64,000 bases of DNA. Source: Chaetoderma sp. LZ-2023a (lineage: Eukaryota; Mollusca; Caudofoveata; Chaetodermatida; Chaetodermatidae). How positions within the stretch are numbered: the first letter of the stretch is position 1; every line of letters starts with the position of its first letter. Location: contig JAVVLW010002811.1 of the NCBI GenBank assembly GCA_034401795.1, positions 1-64,000 on the forward strand, read 5' to 3'. Below the pieces are notes generated by a model. It was not told where the DNA came from. It searched no databases and worked only from the letters and a program-made list of their open reading frames with translations. A program made the translations under genes and the position numbers. Below, piece by piece: positions 54,601 to 57,600 of the stretch.

Positions 54601-57600
54601 GAAATTCTGAAATCTTTCAACATAATAAGAGACCCAGAAATAGATGTCAGAACAAGGTCAATAAAATATAAAACCGATAGAGCAAGAATTCCCACTCTAT
54701 CAACAGAAGAAAGAATAAAATGAAATCAACATAACATGAAATGTTTCATGCTAAACCCGGGCTTAATTTCTAGAAAATCTTGGCGAGTTAAAAAAAAAGC
54801 TCTCCACGATCAGTGTTAGACAAGTGATCGCTCCTCTAGCAGAATGGAAATCTGCAAATACATTTGTATGATATTAAATCTGTGCTTACATGTAAGAAGT
54901 AAAATATCTAAACCCTGATCAAAGATTTGAGATTAAAGGTGAGCTATTAAGTGCTCTCCTTGGATGAAAGTTAGGCAAGCTGCGAGAGCGAGAGTGATAG
55001 CTCGCCTAAAAAATGATGCCCTGCTAAACAACCTAAAAAGGGGATTGCCCCATAATACTAAAGTAATAAAGATCAAAGACTAAATTACAATTGCGCCTTG
55101 CAAAATGCAGAATGTAAATCAACCGTCAAAATGTGAGTAATCAAATGAAATGTAATATCAGCAACAACACTCCTCCCCCCCCCCACCACAGCCTTGAAGG
55201 GGAGAACTAAAAGGAAAGAAAAGAAGACTTAGAGAGTTAATGTTGTCAACATTATCATACCGGAAAACAACTGAAAACCATCTACTGAGAATGACAAGAA
55301 GGAACCGAATAATACAGAAAAGCCTATAGAAAAAATAAAGCTATGAAATAAACATGCATAGACAACTTCAAGGATCAACACAATAAACACTGATCTAGGA
55401 GAAAAACCCCAGAAAACTACAAAAAGATAGAAAGATATCATGAAAGGAATTAAAGGGGAAAATGAATAAAAGGAAAGGAATCCATCAAACTGACAGATAA
55501 GACGATGATCTACAGCTACTGGAAGTAGAAGGAAAAGATAAAAAAATTTAAATTTACTAGCCGAGAAAAAATGACGCCAAGATTTAAGGAAAAAACAAGC
55601 TTTTAAGTAAAAGGATAAAACTAGAGGCAGGCCAAAATTTGAAAATAATAGCGAAAAGGGAAGAAAAACGCTGAAATGACAAAGGAGGTGACATGAAACC
55701 CAGGCAAAATGACTCGCTGTAACCATGATGACAGAGAAAAAAACTGACAGTCCCTGAAAAGGAATAGAATAAAGAGAGGGAACCCTGAGAAGAGACTGGA
55801 TCCAAGAATAATGTCCACAAAAATAAAAAGACACTAAGAAAGGAGAAATAACCCATAAAAGAAAAAGAGGAAGAAATAAGAGCTGAGATTTAGAATAAAA
55901 AATTACGGTAGAAAAATGGCAACGAATTAACGCCCTTAGGTTAAAATAAATATGTCAACCTACCAACATAAGAGGAGAAATGAGCTAGAGAAAAGGCTGA
56001 ACGGCCCGAAGACAACTGTCCATCTAAAGGTGGATGAAAGAAAAAATGATGTATATAGAGATGATGCGTAAAAACTTAGTCAGAAAAGGAAATAAATAAA
56101 TCAATAAATAAACCAAATCCAAAAGAAAAAGAATTAAACAACGAAGCATGGGAACGTTAAGACTAACTGAAAACACATGCTTGACGGAAGAATACAACTG
56201 CCTTATCGGCTGAGTGGTCTATTTAAACCTACGATAGGTGCATATGAAATAAGCTAAACCAAAAATCCCATACGGGAACCAGTCGGAAGTGTCTTTAATT
56301 ACTTTGAAATACTGTTACTGCTAAAGAATAAATGCTGAATGTCTGTATAAATTCAAGACTGTCAATGTCTCTGAATGAAGATTTTCAGCCATTAAATTTT
56401 CCGATTCTTTAAAGCAATTGCGGAAATAAGACTAGCTCTTAGGCCAGATGATGACTAGGTCCTAAGAAAACAGACATGGAAATTGATGTCCCTTGGAACA
56501 TAAGCGACCCTATCCATGGATGAACGAAAAATGAAAGCGGAAAAAATCTTGGAACCATAAATACGTGAACTGGAAGTCAAGGAAAGACCGGAAATACATG
56601 AACCGGAAGCGGAAGACGGAAACTGACCAGGATCCTGAAGACCCTGCAGATCAGTCAAACTGGAAGTCATACGTGAAATGGAAGCGCTAAGAGCGGAAGC
56701 TGAAAACCGGAAATTACCCAGGATCATGCAGACCCGAGGGATCCATAAAACCGGAAGTCGAGCGGGAAGTGGAAGAACAGGAACCGGAAGCTAACACCAG
56801 AAGTTGACTAGGATCATGCAAACCTGATTGATCAGCAATACCGGAAGTCAAAACCGGAACCGGAACTACAAAAACCGAAAGCACCAAACAGAAGCTGACC
56901 AGGATCACGGACTGGAAGACACATTCAAACTATTCTCACAACTAGCAGGAATCAAAACGGGCAACTTACGAAGGTTGCGCATAACTGGAATGACAGTGAC
57001 TTTTACGTTGGCAATAGGTGAACCGGACACGTCCGGCACCCCCACTTGTGGGTCTTGCCTGGCCCCAAGATTTAGGTGGGTTTGAGAATTTTGTCACCTG
57101 CATGAGCCCACCATTCTCTTCTTGTTGTCCTTTTTCCTGGCCTTAGGTGAACTCGCCACCTGTCGCGTAGTGAGGGACACAGGTTTCCCCCACTTACAGA
57201 TTTGGCCTTTAGGATTCTGACCGGCTCCTTCTGAATCACTGTCCACTTTTGCTGCCCGAATGGCCAAAGAAATACGCTCATCCAAAGATTGCGTTAAAAC
57301 AGTGGCAAACGACTCAAAATGGTCGAAATGAACCATAACTGCGTCACTATTCTGACTTTTAGATGGAGGCCACCCCATTCCACTGCTGCTGGAGCTAATT
57401 TAGAAGGGCTACATGTAGAGACCGATTTGTCCATTGCAGCAATAGGAGGGGAGCGATCAGGGGCCACCAGCGCTTTTCCTTGAAATAAATCGTTTGTAAA
57501 GCTGGCGACCACCCCTTGCAAATACCGCACATAACGAGAGGTGTACATGATGTACACTTTGGGCACACGTGCCTTCCCAATTCAGAGGGGTGATGGCGAT

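Noticed and set aside
55229..55834. 201-codon minus-strand ORF (Phe/Ser/Leu-rich), one of the longest in the window
   Set aside because: It is the reverse reading of an A/G-rich tract within DIRS-2. Overlapping ORFs in other frames have the same biased composition and there are no domain motifs.
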